Both the position numbers and the translations under genes were made by a program. Below the pieces are notes generated by a model that saw only the letters and a list, made by a program, of their open reading frames with translations, searched no databases and was not told the DNA's origin. Below, one piece after another: positions 15,203 to 25,244 of a stretch of 64,000 nucleotides of DNA. How positions within the stretch are numbered: the first letter of the stretch is position 1; each line of letters opens with the position of its first letter. Source of the stretch: Rheinheimera riviphila (GTDB taxonomy: Bacteria; Pseudomonadota; Gammaproteobacteria; Enterobacterales; Alteromonadaceae); the NCBI RefSeq assembly GCF_004005945.1, contig NZ_SACS01000019.1:1-64000 (forward strand), written 5' to 3'.

Positions 15203-17550
15203 CCACGGGGTTGTAATTCGAGCAGATATTTTTGCTCACCCGGTAAAAAGCCAAGTTCCGTTTCGTCGAGCCAAAACGCATGATCCGCCCGATAAAATGG
15301 CGATAACGGATGCCCGGACTGACCGGCCGGAATGGTCAGGATGCCTTTGCTTTCCTGGCCCGGTGCCACCACCATCCGCTCTGACTGGCCATGGATCGGC
15401 AGCTGCACCCGTGGCATATGCCGATCACCGGCCATTTCGCTGGCCGGCATATTTAAAAACTGTCCGAACCAAGGAATAGCGCTACTCAGCGGATGCTCAA
15501 TTTTCGCCTGGTTGAGTAATCCCCAGCGTGCGTTGGCTAAATCGCCTTCGGTTTTCGCCAGCAGTTCGTCACGGCTTTTAAGTACCGCTTGTTCCAACAG
15601 TTGTTGCCATGAAATAAAAGGCGCCGGCACGGTAGCAGGGCGTTTGGCCTGAATAAGTGCCCAACCTGGCGTTTCCGGTACCAGTTTTAAGTCGGACATT
15701 TTGAGTTTTTGCTGCTCCATTAAACTGGCAATTGGCGCAAAAATTTGCTGCAGACTTTGGTCACGAAAGGCGCGAACCAGACTGTAACCAACAGAAGTTG
15801 GGCTGGCGGCTGCGCTATCCAGTTCAACATAACTGCGATATTGACCCAACTGATGGCGGGCGACAAAGTCTTCACTCAGCACTTCGAGTAACAATTGCTG
15901 CCAGCGTTTTAAAAATAACGCCCGGTGATCCAGCTGAATTTGATGCAGACTTTGTTCGGAATGTTGCTCGGTAGCAAGCAAACCATCACGAATTTGCATG
16001 CCACGGGCGCCTAAATCATAACCGCCATCGCCCAGCAGTTTTAATGCGTCACCGCCCACCACCCGCGAATTGGCGGTCCATAACCGCTGTGAGTCCGGGT
16101 TTTTAACGGTTGGATAATCACTAGCGGCTAAATAACCGTCCCAATAATTAGCGCCGGTGCTCCAGTCTTGGGGGGTGTCCATGTCCAGTAACGTCCGTTT
16201 TGGGATAGGGCCAATAATGGTCCAGCCATGATTGCCTTGTTTGTCGGTAACCAGCAAATTTTGTGCAGGCATGCCGACTTTAGCAGCAATCGTAAACGCT
16301 TCGTCAACCGAGCGGGCTTGCTCCAGTTGCTGCAGTTCCAGATTCAGCGCTTGGGGATCATAAGCGACCCACCTTAAGGCAAATTGCTCAAACGGCGCCG
16401 GCATCACCGGGCCCCATTCGGTTTCTTTCACCAGCATGACGACATCGGCCAAACCTTTGACCTTAATCACTTCATTGTTGTAACTGTATTCTTTTGGCCC
16501 GGCTGGCGTGATGTAGCGCTGCGGGTTTTCATCAGCTTGCAGCTGAATCACATCGTGCCAGTCTGCGGTGCTGTTGGTGAACCCCCAGGCGACATGGCCG
16601 TTACTGCCGGCTACGATGCTTGGTGCACCAGGTAAACTGACGCCAGCGACACTGTGTTGATCTTCGCCTTCGCCCCAAATCAGCTGGGCTTTAAACCAGG
16701 TGCCCGGGACGCGGATCCCTAAGTGCATATCGTCGGCCAGCAGAGCAGCACCATGGCTGGTCAGCTTGCCGGAAACGGAGAAATTATTGCTGCCAATATC
16801 GCGGCTATCGCGCAGACGACAATCGGTACAGGCAACTTTTTGATCAGATAACACTCTTGGGTAGTCTGAAGCAGGCAGCGGTACTGCAGCGACTTTGCTG
16901 TCATCAATAGCAGCTTGCCAGTCACTGCTGTGCTGATTTAAAAACTGGTACCAGTCATCCGGGATTGCTTGTTTTAACACACCTTGCGCCAGTTCATCTT
17001 CACCGGCGGCACCTTGTAAATCCAGGTACATGCTGTAAACCACCAATAATGAATCGGTATCCTGCCATGCCGCCGGTTTTTGTTGCAGCAGCCAGTATTC
17101 AAATGGCCGCATCGGCAACTGCGCCAAACCTTCATTCACCCCTTGGGTGTAATGCTGCAGCAATGCGCGTTGTGGTGCTGGTAAGGTTGGCAAAATAGCA
17201 GCGGCCCGATCGCGAAAACGGTGCATCCGGCGGCTGATATCCGTCGGCAGCGCCCGTTCGCCAAAGAGTTCGGATAGCTCACCGGCTGAATTGCGTCTGA
17301 GTAAATCCATCTGAAAATAGCGGTCTTGGGCATGCGCAAAACCCAGGCCATAAGCTGCATCCAGCCGGTTCTGCGCCCGCACCGTCAGATAACCCTGCGC
17401 GTCGCGGCTGAGCTGCACTTTGGCAGTGACTTCGGCGCTGGTCGCCCCTTCGTATAAGGGTAAACTGCTGTGCAGAGCGCTATACAAGGTGATTGCAATA
17501 ATCGCCACTAAAGTGATGACGACATAGAAGATCGGTTTGAGCCATTTCAT
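15199..17550 (-). CDS. Penicillin acylase family N-terminal nucleophile hydrolase
   Basis: A 783-residue secreted or membrane-tethered amidase of the penicillin/acyl-homoserine-lactone acylase family. An N-terminal hydrophobic segment (FYVVITLVAIIAITLYSAL) is followed by an alpha chain with GLGFAHAQDRYFQMDLLRR and GELSELFG. The autoprocessing site is RDIGSNNFSVSG, with Ser254 as the expected beta-chain nucleophile. VAWGFTNSTADWHDVI and GWTIIGPIPKR are typical beta-chain blocks. Natural substrate is unknown; beta-lactams, acyl-homoserine lactones or peptides are all possible. It is transcribed toward pheL, only 33 bases upstream of the pheL ATG. Confidence 0.9.
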   Translation of the reverse strand: MKWLKPIFYVVITLVAIIAITLYSALHSSLPLYEGATSAEVTAKVQLSRDAQGYLTVRAQNRLDAAYGLGFAHAQDRYFQMDLLRRNSAGELSELFGERALPTDISRRMHRFRDRAAAILPTLPAPQRALLQHYTQGVNEGLAQLPMRPFEYWLLQQKPAAWQDTDSLLVVYSMYLDLQGAAGEDELAQGVLKQAIPDDWYQFLNQHSSDWQAAIDDSKVAAVPLPASDYPRVLSDQKVACTDCRLRDSRDIGSNNFSVSGKLTSHGAALLADDMHLGIRVPGTWFKAQLIWGEGEDQHSVAGVSLPGAPSIVAGSNGHVAWGFTNSTADWHDVIQLQADENPQRYITPAGPKEYSYNNEVIKVKGLADVVMLVKETEWGPVMPAPFEQFALRWVAYDPQALNLELQQLEQARSVDEAFTIAAKVGMPAQNLLVTDKQGNHGWTIIGPIPKRTLLDMDTPQDWSTGANYWDGYLAASDYPTVKNPDSQRLWTANSRVVGGDALKLLGDGGYDLGARGMQIRDGLLATEQHSEQSLHQIQLDHRALFLKRWQQLLLEVLSEDFVARHQLGQYRSYVELDSAAASPTSVGYSLVRAFRDQSLQQIFAPIASLMEQQKLKMSDLKLVPETPGWALIQAKRPATVPAPFISWQQLLEQAVLKSRDELLAKTEGDLANARWGLLNQAKIEHPLSSAIPWFGQFLNMPASEMAGDRHMPRVQLPIHGQSERMVVAPGQESKGILTIPAGQSGHPLSPFYRADHAFWLDETELGFLPGEQKYLLELQPRG

Positions 17551-17625
17551 CGATTTTTTAGCCTTTTTTCCGGTACAATCTGCAGGTTAGCACAGAAATT
17601 TTAAAGAAGGGTGAACAAGGGTAAC

Positions 17626-18291
17626 ATGCAAAAAAGCAAAATCTGGGACGGCGCGGTCCGTATTTTTCACTGGAGTCAGGTGCTCCTGCTGGCGGGGTTA
17701 TGGTACAGCGCCGATCAGGAATGGTATGGCTTGCATATGACGTTGGCCTATACCCTGGCGGCTCTGTTGCTGAGTCGCTTGGTCTGGGGGGTTGTTGGTA
17801 GTGAAAATGCCCGCTTCAATCATTTTGTCACGTCGCCGCGCCAGGCTTGGTTGTGGCTGCGCCATTCGCCCAAACGAACGGTGAACGGCCATAACCCGTT
17901 GTCCGGTTATATGGTGTTACTGATGTTGACGCTGATTTTATTGCAGTTTGTTACCGGTTTAATGACCAGCGATGACATCCTGACCGAAGGTCCGTTGGTG
18001 GCGCTGGTGCCGTCCGCCTGGGTTGGTATCGCAAGTACGATCCATCAGTGGAATATCAATGTCATTCTGGCGCTGGTGGCGGTGCATATTGTGGCGGCAA
18101 TCTGGCATCAATGGCGCGGTGATAAAGTGATTACTGCGATGGTGACAGGCAACAAACTAACCGCTGAGAAAGGCGAATTTAAATTTCGTGCTGTGGGCCT
18201 GTATCTGCTTTTGGTGTTGATCATCGGGGGCGCATTTTATCTTTGGCAAGGTGATGTCGTGCTAGAGATGTTGCGCTCAGAATGGGCGTAA
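17626..18291 (+). CDS. b-type cytochrome (b561/hydrogenase-cytochrome-like)
   Basis: A 221-residue membrane cytochrome b. Helix 1 has the heme histidine in VRIFHWSQVLLLAGLW. Further histidines are in GLHMTLAYTLAALLL, STIHQWNINVILALVAVHIVAAIWHQW, and a last membrane helix ends the protein. The fold matches cytochrome b/b6 domain proteins of the b561 type. The ATG at 17626 is favoured by AAGGG at proper spacing over the GTG at 17611. It is convergent with a cytochrome c' gene, a partnership often seen in proteobacteria, suggesting that the two exchange electrons across the inner membrane. Confidence 0.88.
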   Translation: MQKSKIWDGAVRIFHWSQVLLLAGLWYSADQEWYGLHMTLAYTLAALLLSRLVWGVVGSENARFNHFVTSPRQAWLWLRHSPKRTVNGHNPLSGYMVLLMLTLILLQFVTGLMTSDDILTEGPLVALVPSAWVGIASTIHQWNINVILALVAVHIVAAIWHQWRGDKVITAMVTGNKLTAEKGEFKFRAVGLYLLLVLIIGGAFYLWQGDVVLEMLRSEWA

Positions 18292-18341
18292 ATGTCTGAC
18301 GAAGGTGTCAGTTTCTAACCGGACAGTGCTGATTTTTAAGT

Positions 18342-18369
18342 AAAAAAAACCGGTCATCACGACCGGTTT
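18342..18369 (-). terminator. Terminator between the b-type cytochrome and cytochrome c'
   Basis: The arms AAACCGGTC and GACCGGTTT flank a five-base loop, with a run of T on the minus strand after the hairpin. It closes the cytochrome c' gene and may also slow transcription arriving from the other side. Confidence 0.87.
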
Positions 18370-18386
18370 ACCAGGAGCGCGCGAGA

Positions 18387-18842
18387 TTAATCCGCTTTAT
18401 ATTTGTCGTGGCAAGCTTTGCAGTTTTTAGCAAAAGCCGCAAAAGCAGCTTTAACCGCAGCCTGATCCGTGCCTTTGGCCGCGGTTTGCAGCTGTAGTGC
18501 ATCTTGCTGGAACTTGTCGGCGCGGCTGTTAAAGTCCTGCAGATTAGCCCAAATGTCGGCTTTGGCATCGCCCGATGCTTTATCCGCGCCCGGCACAGTA
18601 AAAGCTTCCCAAGGTAAAGTCGTTACCGCCGCTAAGGCGTTGGCGCGTTTTTGCACCCGGGCGGCATCATAAGGCACATTGCCACGGATCATATCGCCTA
18701 AGTCCATCATGTTATGACGGATCAGTTGAAAGCTGGCTTTGCGGTATTCGATGGCATCTTCGCTGTCAGTAAAAGCACTGCCAGCAAACAAAGGCAAGCT
18801 AAGGCTAGCGAGTATGGTGGAGGTGATGAAGAGTTTTTTCAT
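18387..18842 (-). CDS. Cytochrome c' (class II)
   Basis: A 151-residue periplasmic protein. A signal peptide (MKKLFITSTILASLSLPLFAGSA) is followed by a four-helix bundle with RKASFQLIRHNMMDLGDMIRG near the start. The heme site CKACHDKYK sits at the extreme C-terminus, the hallmark of class II c-type cytochromes. Members bind NO and may protect against nitrosative stress. The ATG at 18842 begins the signal peptide; the ATG at 18875 adds residues of no value. The gene is convergent with a b-type cytochrome, its likely electron partner. Confidence 0.93.
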   Translation of the reverse strand: MKKLFITSTILASLSLPLFAGSAFTDSEDAIEYRKASFQLIRHNMMDLGDMIRGNVPYDAARVQKRANALAAVTTLPWEAFTVPGADKASGDAKADIWANLQDFNSRADKFQQDALQLQTAAKGTDQAAVKAAFAAFAKNCKACHDKYKAD

Positions 18843-19032
18843 TAGCAGATTCTCATTTGTTTGAATAGCATGCAATAATGTTAAAGCTTTTCAGCGCTTT
18901 GGTATATACCTGCATCTTCAATGATTTTTGGTATACCCAAATCGATGGGCGAATATAAGCCCCGTACCTTATTGAGGGTTGGCGGCTCCTGCTGTAACCC
19001 GATCACAAGATTGCAACTATCAGGCGTAGCGA

Positions 19033-21999
19033 GTGAAGGAAGCAAATTATCAAACGACCGGTTTAAATTCGCTCAGCATCAAGTTTTCAGCTTTGGTGTT
19101 TTTGCTGACGGTTGTCGCCAGTACGGTGATTGCCTTTGCTATGCTGGCGCTGCAGCAAGATGTGTTGATTGAGCAGGAACGACTTGAGTTGCTGCAAACC
19201 ACCAACCGATATGCCAAGCAACTCGACAGTGAATTCTGGCAAAAAGAAAAAAAAGCCATCAGCGCCAATCAGGTGGTTAGCCGTTTTCTGGCACAACAAT
19301 CCAAATTACCACCACTGCAGTTGGAAAAATTTGCTGATGGTAGTATTCGCAGCAAAGACGATTTGTCGGCGGCCTTTCAAAAACACAGCACTTATGTCGC
19401 GAATAAACATCGCTATTTTGAACAAACCGAACTGTTATGGCAGCAATTAGCGCCGGTTTTGCTGGAAGATTTCTTTAATTTCTATTTTATCTCCAAAGAA
19501 GGTTTTATCCGGATTTCACCCTCGGATTGGGCACTAGAAATTCCGGCCGACCATCAATTCTCAAACGATATCTTTTTTGAAATTGCCACCCCAGCCAACA
19601 ATCCGGCCCGGCTGCCCCGGTGGACACCGCTGTACTTTGATGCCATCTGGCAAAAGTGGATGACCAGCCTGGTGATCCCGGTGTACATCAATGATGAATT
19701 TGTTGGCATTACCGGCACCGACGTGGTGCTGGATGAGATTTTCAGCAATTTAGGGCAAATTTCGCAGTGGGAAAGTGGCCGTGAAGCGATGTTATTCGAC
19801 GGCCAGGGTAACTTGCTGCACGACAGTCAGAACAGCCTGCAACAAGCCATTGGCAATCCGGTGATGAATCAGCTGGCGGTTGGGGTGCAGTCGTCAAACC
19901 CGCAGCTGGCGGCCTTTATCACGCAGGTGGTGAGTACGCCAGCCAAGCAGCAAAACAGCAGTAACATGCTGGACGATTATGTCGTTTCGGCGGCAAAAAT
20001 TGAGCGGCTGGACTGGTTTGTCGCTTTATATCATCGCAAAGACAACGTCATCCAAAGCCTGGATGATTATCGTGACAATGTGGTGCTGCTGTTTTTGATG
20101 GTGGCGTTGATTGTCGCGCTGGCGCTGCAGTTTTTTATCTACAAGTTTGTGTTAAAGCGCTTAACCCGGTTAGCCGGTGCCGTGCAGCGCTTGTCTTATG
20201 GCGAACCGGCGCAGCTGGAACTGGACCAAAGACCCGATGAAATTGGTCTGCTGAACCGGGCTTTTGTCCGGATGTCGGATGAAATTCATCAGCTGATTTC
20301 TGGCCTCAATACCCGAATTCTGGAAAAAGAAGAAGCCGAGCGGGCCACCCGTAAACTCAGTAAAGCGGTGGCGTTTTCCAGCTCCGGCATTGTCATCACC
20401 GACCATCAGTTGGTGATTGAATACGTCAATCCGTTTTTGCTGGAAATGATTGATGCCACGGCCACGGCGGTGATTGGTCAGCCGCTGCATATATTATTTG
20501 CCCAGGAAATGAAGTTTGTGGGGGCCGATATTCTGCAAAGTTTGCAGGAACGGCAACACTGGCGTGGTGACATGTTGTTGCAGCAAGGCAACAAACAATT
20601 CTGGGCCAGCCTCGCAATAGCGCCGATCCGCGACGATAAAGGCGAAGTCGGCAACTATGTTTGTGCGATGCAGGACATTTCTTTTATCAAGGAAAGTCAG
20701 CGCAAAATGGAGCAGCTGGCCTATTATGACGTACTGACCGGCCTCGCCAACCGCAGTTATTTCCGTGATCAACTGCGTAAAGCCATCGCCATGTCGAGCC
20801 GCGGTTATTACCACTTTGCTTTGTTGTATTTTGATTTAGATGAATTTAAACGGATCAACGATACCCTTGGGCATGACGCTGGCGATGAACTTCTCAAAGA
20901 AGTCGCTCGACGTTTAATCAGCCGCTTACGCGAAGAAGACACCATTGCACGCCTCGGCGGCGACGAGTTTGCGGTGATTTTAAGTGGTATTTCCGACCGT
21001 AAACAAGCAGCCTCCATCGCCACCAATTTGCAACAAGCCTTTGCGCTGCCGGTGAAACTGGCTGGGCATGATGTATCGATCAGCGCCAGTATCGGCATCA
21101 CCATTGCGCCGGAAGATGCTGATGAAGAAGAATTACTGCTTAAACATGCAGACCTTGCTATGTATGAAGCCAAAGCGCGTGGCAAAAACACCTTCCACTT
21201 TTTCAGCCAGGATTTAAACGAAGCGGCCAATGAACGGCTGCAAATTGAAAATCAGCTGCGTGAAGCCATTCGTGAGCAGCAATTCCTGCTTTATTACCAA
21301 CCAAAAATTGATATCCGCACCGAAAAAATTATTGGCTACGAAACACTGCTGCGCTGGTTGCGCCCGGACAATACCATGGTGCCACCACTGCGCTTTATTC
21401 CGGTGGCTGAATCCACCGGCCTGATTGTGCAAATTGGTGAATGGATTATCTGGGAGGCTTGCCGCTTTTTAACCCGGCAACATGCCCGTGGCCATATGAT
21501 TACGGTGTCGATTAACTTGTCGGCGCGTCAGTTTACCGATCAGGATTTACCGGCACTGGTGGAGCGTATTGTGAAACGCACTGGCGCTTCACCGGCGCAT
21601 TTAATCTTTGAAATCACTGAAAGTATGTTAATGGGTGATATCGATGCGGCTATTGTCCAGTTAAATGAGTTAAAGCGGCTCGGATTGGCTTTATCTATCG
21701 ACGACTTTGGTACAGGCTATTCGTCGCTGAGTTATTTGAAGCGATTCCCGGTAGACGAGCTGAAAATAGACCGTTCATTTGTCAAAGATATCCCCGAAGA
21801 TAAAAACGACATGGACATTACTGCCGCTATTATTGCGATGGCGCAGAAAATGGATTTACGTGTGGTGGCCGAAGGGGTGGAAACCATTGAACAGGTTGAA
21901 TTTTTAAAGAACAACGCTTGCTACCTGGTGCAGGGTTATTACTACAGCATGCCTTTGGCAGAGCAGGAATTAGCCCGGTTAAATTTTGAGACTATTTAA
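19033..21999 (+). CDS. Membrane sensor with HAMP, PAS, GGDEF and EAL domains
   Basis: A 988-residue cyclic-di-GMP enzyme. Membrane helices at about 15-37 and 345-370 bracket a periplasmic sensor region. A HAMP domain follows (KRLTRLAGAVQRLSYG), then a PAS domain at about 435-550. The GGDEF domain at about 555-720 has intact RLGGDEFAVIL near residue 642. The EAL domain at about 735-985 has IGYETLLRWLRP near residue 770, NLSARQF, EITESMLMGD, DDFGTGYSSLSYLK and EGVET. Both halves look catalytically complete apart from ETL in place of EAL, a substitution seen in active enzymes. The start is a GTG with a poor ribosome binding site, so it is uncertain. Confidence 0.92.
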   Translation: MKEANYQTTGLNSLSIKFSALVFLLTVVASTVIAFAMLALQQDVLIEQERLELLQTTNRYAKQLDSEFWQKEKKAISANQVVSRFLAQQSKLPPLQLEKFADGSIRSKDDLSAAFQKHSTYVANKHRYFEQTELLWQQLAPVLLEDFFNFYFISKEGFIRISPSDWALEIPADHQFSNDIFFEIATPANNPARLPRWTPLYFDAIWQKWMTSLVIPVYINDEFVGITGTDVVLDEIFSNLGQISQWESGREAMLFDGQGNLLHDSQNSLQQAIGNPVMNQLAVGVQSSNPQLAAFITQVVSTPAKQQNSSNMLDDYVVSAAKIERLDWFVALYHRKDNVIQSLDDYRDNVVLLFLMVALIVALALQFFIYKFVLKRLTRLAGAVQRLSYGEPAQLELDQRPDEIGLLNRAFVRMSDEIHQLISGLNTRILEKEEAERATRKLSKAVAFSSSGIVITDHQLVIEYVNPFLLEMIDATATAVIGQPLHILFAQEMKFVGADILQSLQERQHWRGDMLLQQGNKQFWASLAIAPIRDDKGEVGNYVCAMQDISFIKESQRKMEQLAYYDVLTGLANRSYFRDQLRKAIAMSSRGYYHFALLYFDLDEFKRINDTLGHDAGDELLKEVARRLISRLREEDTIARLGGDEFAVILSGISDRKQAASIATNLQQAFALPVKLAGHDVSISASIGITIAPEDADEEELLLKHADLAMYEAKARGKNTFHFFSQDLNEAANERLQIENQLREAIREQQFLLYYQPKIDIRTEKIIGYETLLRWLRPDNTMVPPLRFIPVAESTGLIVQIGEWIIWEACRFLTRQHARGHMITVSINLSARQFTDQDLPALVERIVKRTGASPAHLIFEITESMLMGDIDAAIVQLNELKRLGLALSIDDFGTGYSSLSYLKRFPVDELKIDRSFVKDIPEDKNDMDITAAIIAMAQKMDLRVVAEGVETIEQVEFLKNNACYLVQGYYYSMPLAEQELARLNFETI

Positions 22000-22114
22000 A
22001 AAATCTGATCACCCAAGCTGATCGGCACAATAAATACCCAACCTCATTGCTGATACAGCCAACACCGCTGCACCTGCAAGGAGTTAGGGTAAAAAACACC
22101 ACCAGGAACCCAAT

Positions 22115-25100
22115 ATGACCCCATTTCGCTTATCGTTGCTAAGCGCTGCTATCGTTTGTTCAATAGCGCCGTCTTTTGCCGATCAAACCAGTCCGGTTTA
22201 TGGCATCCGCGACAAAACTCCTAATTTGCTCGCTTTTACCAATGCTACAGTCCATACCGAACCCGGCAAAACCCTGGAAAATGCCATAGTGTTGGTGGTT
22301 GACGGTAAAATCAGCGCCGTTGGCAGCAGTGCCGTCCCCGCTGGTTATCGGAAAATCGACGCCACCGGCCATCATTTGTATGCCGGTTTTATTGACGCTT
22401 ACAGTAACTACGGTGTGGAAAAAGCGGCTGCTGAACAAGTCTTTGAATTTGGCGGCAAACCGGTTTATCAGAATAGCCGCAAAGGCGGCAACGCCAGCAA
22501 TGGCGCTATTCACGCTGAGCAGCAGTGGGTCAATACCTTTGTGCCGGTCGCAGATGACGCCAAAACTTATTTACAACAAGGCTTTACCGCTGTGCAATCC
22601 GCCCGTTTAGACGGTATTTTCCGTGGTCAGTCCTTTGTGGCTTCCTTGGCCAATGGCTTACCGGGTGAGCTTATTCTCAAAGCGAATGGCCCGCAGTTTA
22701 TGGCCTTTGGTAAAGGCAGTTCAAAACAAAGTTATCCTTCATCCTTGATGGGCAGTATTGCGCTTATTCGTCAGACGTTATCGGATGCCAACTGGTATCG
22801 CGATGCTGTCGGCAAGCAGGATCAACTACAAAGCCGCCAACCGGTTGAGTTTAATGCCGCGCTTTCGGCGCTGACTAACCTTGAGCAAAGTGGCCTGGTG
22901 TTCGAAACCACGGACGATCGCGCTTTGCTGCGGGTCGATAGTTTACTGAAAGAATTTAATCTCAAAAATGCCGTGCTGCTGGGCTCTGGTTATGAGTACA
23001 GCCGGGTGGCCGACATTAAAAATACCGGTCGCACCGTGATTGTGCCGGTGGCGTATCCGGCAGCTCCTGCTGTTGCCAATATTGACGATCAACTGGACGT
23101 CAGTCTGGCTGATTTACGGCATTGGGAACGTGCACCAACCAACTTAGCAGTGATGGCTAAAGCGGGTGTACCTTTTGCACTGACGACTCATGCGCTGGAG
23201 AAAAAAGATCAGTTCTGGCCCAATCTGCGCCAGGCAATGAAACATGGTTTAACCGCAGAGCAGGCCTTAGCGGGCTTAACCACAGTGCCAGCGAAGCTAG
23301 TTGGCTTGCCGGAACAACTGGGTAAAATTGCTGTCGGTTATCAGGCCGATTTGGTGATCGCCAAAGGTGATTTATTCGCTGACGGTGAAATTGTGTCAAC
23401 CTGGACGCGCGGTCAGGAACAGCAGTTTAAACCGTTAAAACCAGTTGAATTTGCCGGTACTTATGCCGTTGATTTAGCTGGTAAAACGCTGAGCCTGGAG
23501 CTTTCAGGCTCTGGTGACAAGTTATCCGGCAAATTGAAACAGGCCGATAAACACAGCGAACTTAAACATGTGCAGCAAAAACAGCAGCAACTGCAATTCA
23601 CCGTTGATTTGGCAGCTGCCGAAGCCGGTACTGGCGTGTTGCAATTCCAGGGCGCGCTCGATGGCAATCTGTTAAGTGGCCAATGGTTATTGCCAAGTGG
23701 TCAAACCCAAAAAGTGATGCTGAGCAAACAAGCGACCACCGCCAAAGCCGAAGACAGCAAAAATGGCGACAAAAAAGCCGATGTGGTGGATACCAAACTG
23801 GTGTCGATGCTGACCTTCCCAAACCGCGCTTTTGGCACGCAGCTGACGCAAGGCCGCCAGAATGCCCATATCAAAAATGCCACGGTCTGGACCTCAGACA
23901 AGGCCGGCAAACTGGAAAATACCGACGTTATTATCAAAGACGGTAAATTCAGCAACATCGGCGAAAACTTGTCGACCCCATCTGGTTATCAGGTGATTGA
24001 TGCCACCGGCATGCACCTGACTGCCGGTATTATCGATGAACATTCGCATATCGCCATCGAAGCCGGTGTTAACGAAGGCACCGATGCTGTGACTTCTGAA
24101 GTGCAGATTGGTGATGTGTTAAACCCGGAAGATATCAACATTTACCGTGGTTTAGCGGGCGGTACCACCACAGCACAATTGTTGCACGGTAGCGCCAACC
24201 CGATTGGTGGTCAGGCCCAAATTATTCAGCTGCGCTGGGGTGTGACGCCAGAACAACTGAAGTTTAAAGACGCGCCACCGAGCATCAAATTTGCGCTGGG
24301 TGAAAACGTTAAACAAGCGAATTGGGGCGAAGACTTTACCAGCCGTTACCCGCAAAGCCGGATTGGTGTTGAAACCACCATTCGCGATGCGTTCCAGGCC
24401 GCAAAAGAGTACAAAGCAGCTTTTGCCGCCTATGACGAGTTATCCCGTGGCAATAAAGACAAAGTAGCGCCACCACGCCGTGATTTCCGCCTGCAAGCGC
24501 TGGTTGAAATTCTGGATAAACAACGCTTTGTGCACACGCACTCTTATGTTGCTTCGGAAATTCTGATGCTGATCCATTTAGCCGATGAAGTGGGCTTTAA
24601 AATTCATACCTTTACCCACATTCTGGAAGGTTACAAAGTGGCCGACGAAATGGCCAAACATGGTGCCAGCGCCTCGTCATTTGCCGATTGGTGGGCCTAT
24701 AAAATGGAAGTGCAGGATGCCATTCCAACCAATACCTGTTTGATGGCCGACCGCGGCGTGATGGTGTCGATTAACTCGGATAGCCCGGACTTACAACGTC
24801 GTCTGAATCAGGAAGCGGCAAAATCGGTGAAATATTGTGGCATGTCAGAAATTGACGCCTTAAATATGGTGACGATTAACCCGGCTAAACAGCTGAATAT
24901 TCAGGATAAAGTCGGTTCAATCACCGAAGGTAAACAGGCTGATTTTGTGCTTTGGACCCATCACCCTTTGTCGGTGTACGCCCAGGCGAAACAAACCTGG
25001 ATTGACGGCATTCGCTATTATGATCAAGAGCGTGATGCACAAGTTGCGGCTCAGGTGGCTGCAGAAAAACAACAACTGATGCAAAAAGTGTTAGGTGCTT

Positions 25101-25234
25101 CTGACAAAGCCAAACAAGGCAGTGGCGGCGCAGTGAAAAAAGATGATCCGATCTGGCATTGTGAAGACAACGGCGACTGGCTACATGCCAAGTTCAGTCA
25201 GGGCCAAATCCAACATCTACACAGTGCACACTAA
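22115..25234 (+). CDS. Double-module secreted amidohydrolase
   Basis: A 1039-residue exported protein (signal MTPFRLSLLSAAIVCSIAPSFA) built from two amidohydrolase modules. The first, about 35-440, has the flanking beta-sandwich and the imidazolonepropionase-like C-terminal blocks, but at the metal site reads AGFIDAYSNYG, lacking the HxH. A lipocalin-like linker at about 440-540 follows. The second module, about 575-1010, is complete: GIIDEHSHI (H643, H645), VHTHSY, KIHTFTHILEGY and SINSDSPD. The C-terminal tail is lysine rich. Substrate is unknown; cyclic dipeptides or related amides are typical of the family. It is in an operon with the next gene, ten bases away. Confidence 0.88.
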   Translation: MTPFRLSLLSAAIVCSIAPSFADQTSPVYGIRDKTPNLLAFTNATVHTEPGKTLENAIVLVVDGKISAVGSSAVPAGYRKIDATGHHLYAGFIDAYSNYGVEKAAAEQVFEFGGKPVYQNSRKGGNASNGAIHAEQQWVNTFVPVADDAKTYLQQGFTAVQSARLDGIFRGQSFVASLANGLPGELILKANGPQFMAFGKGSSKQSYPSSLMGSIALIRQTLSDANWYRDAVGKQDQLQSRQPVEFNAALSALTNLEQSGLVFETTDDRALLRVDSLLKEFNLKNAVLLGSGYEYSRVADIKNTGRTVIVPVAYPAAPAVANIDDQLDVSLADLRHWERAPTNLAVMAKAGVPFALTTHALEKKDQFWPNLRQAMKHGLTAEQALAGLTTVPAKLVGLPEQLGKIAVGYQADLVIAKGDLFADGEIVSTWTRGQEQQFKPLKPVEFAGTYAVDLAGKTLSLELSGSGDKLSGKLKQADKHSELKHVQQKQQQLQFTVDLAAAEAGTGVLQFQGALDGNLLSGQWLLPSGQTQKVMLSKQATTAKAEDSKNGDKKADVVDTKLVSMLTFPNRAFGTQLTQGRQNAHIKNATVWTSDKAGKLENTDVIIKDGKFSNIGENLSTPSGYQVIDATGMHLTAGIIDEHSHIAIEAGVNEGTDAVTSEVQIGDVLNPEDINIYRGLAGGTTTAQLLHGSANPIGGQAQIIQLRWGVTPEQLKFKDAPPSIKFALGENVKQANWGEDFTSRYPQSRIGVETTIRDAFQAAKEYKAAFAAYDELSRGNKDKVAPPRRDFRLQALVEILDKQRFVHTHSYVASEILMLIHLADEVGFKIHTFTHILEGYKVADEMAKHGASASSFADWWAYKMEVQDAIPTNTCLMADRGVMVSINSDSPDLQRRLNQEAAKSVKYCGMSEIDALNMVTINPAKQLNIQDKVGSITEGKQADFVLWTHHPLSVYAQAKQTWIDGIRYYDQERDAQVAAQVAAEKQQLMQKVLGASDKAKQGSGGAVKKDDPIWHCEDNGDWLHAKFSQGQIQHLHSAH

Positions 25235-25244
25235 GGAGCATCCG

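Noticed and set aside
18921-19172. Small gene upstream of the GGDEF/EAL protein
   Set aside because: It lies in another frame over the start of the real gene, and its sequence is low in typical protein signatures.
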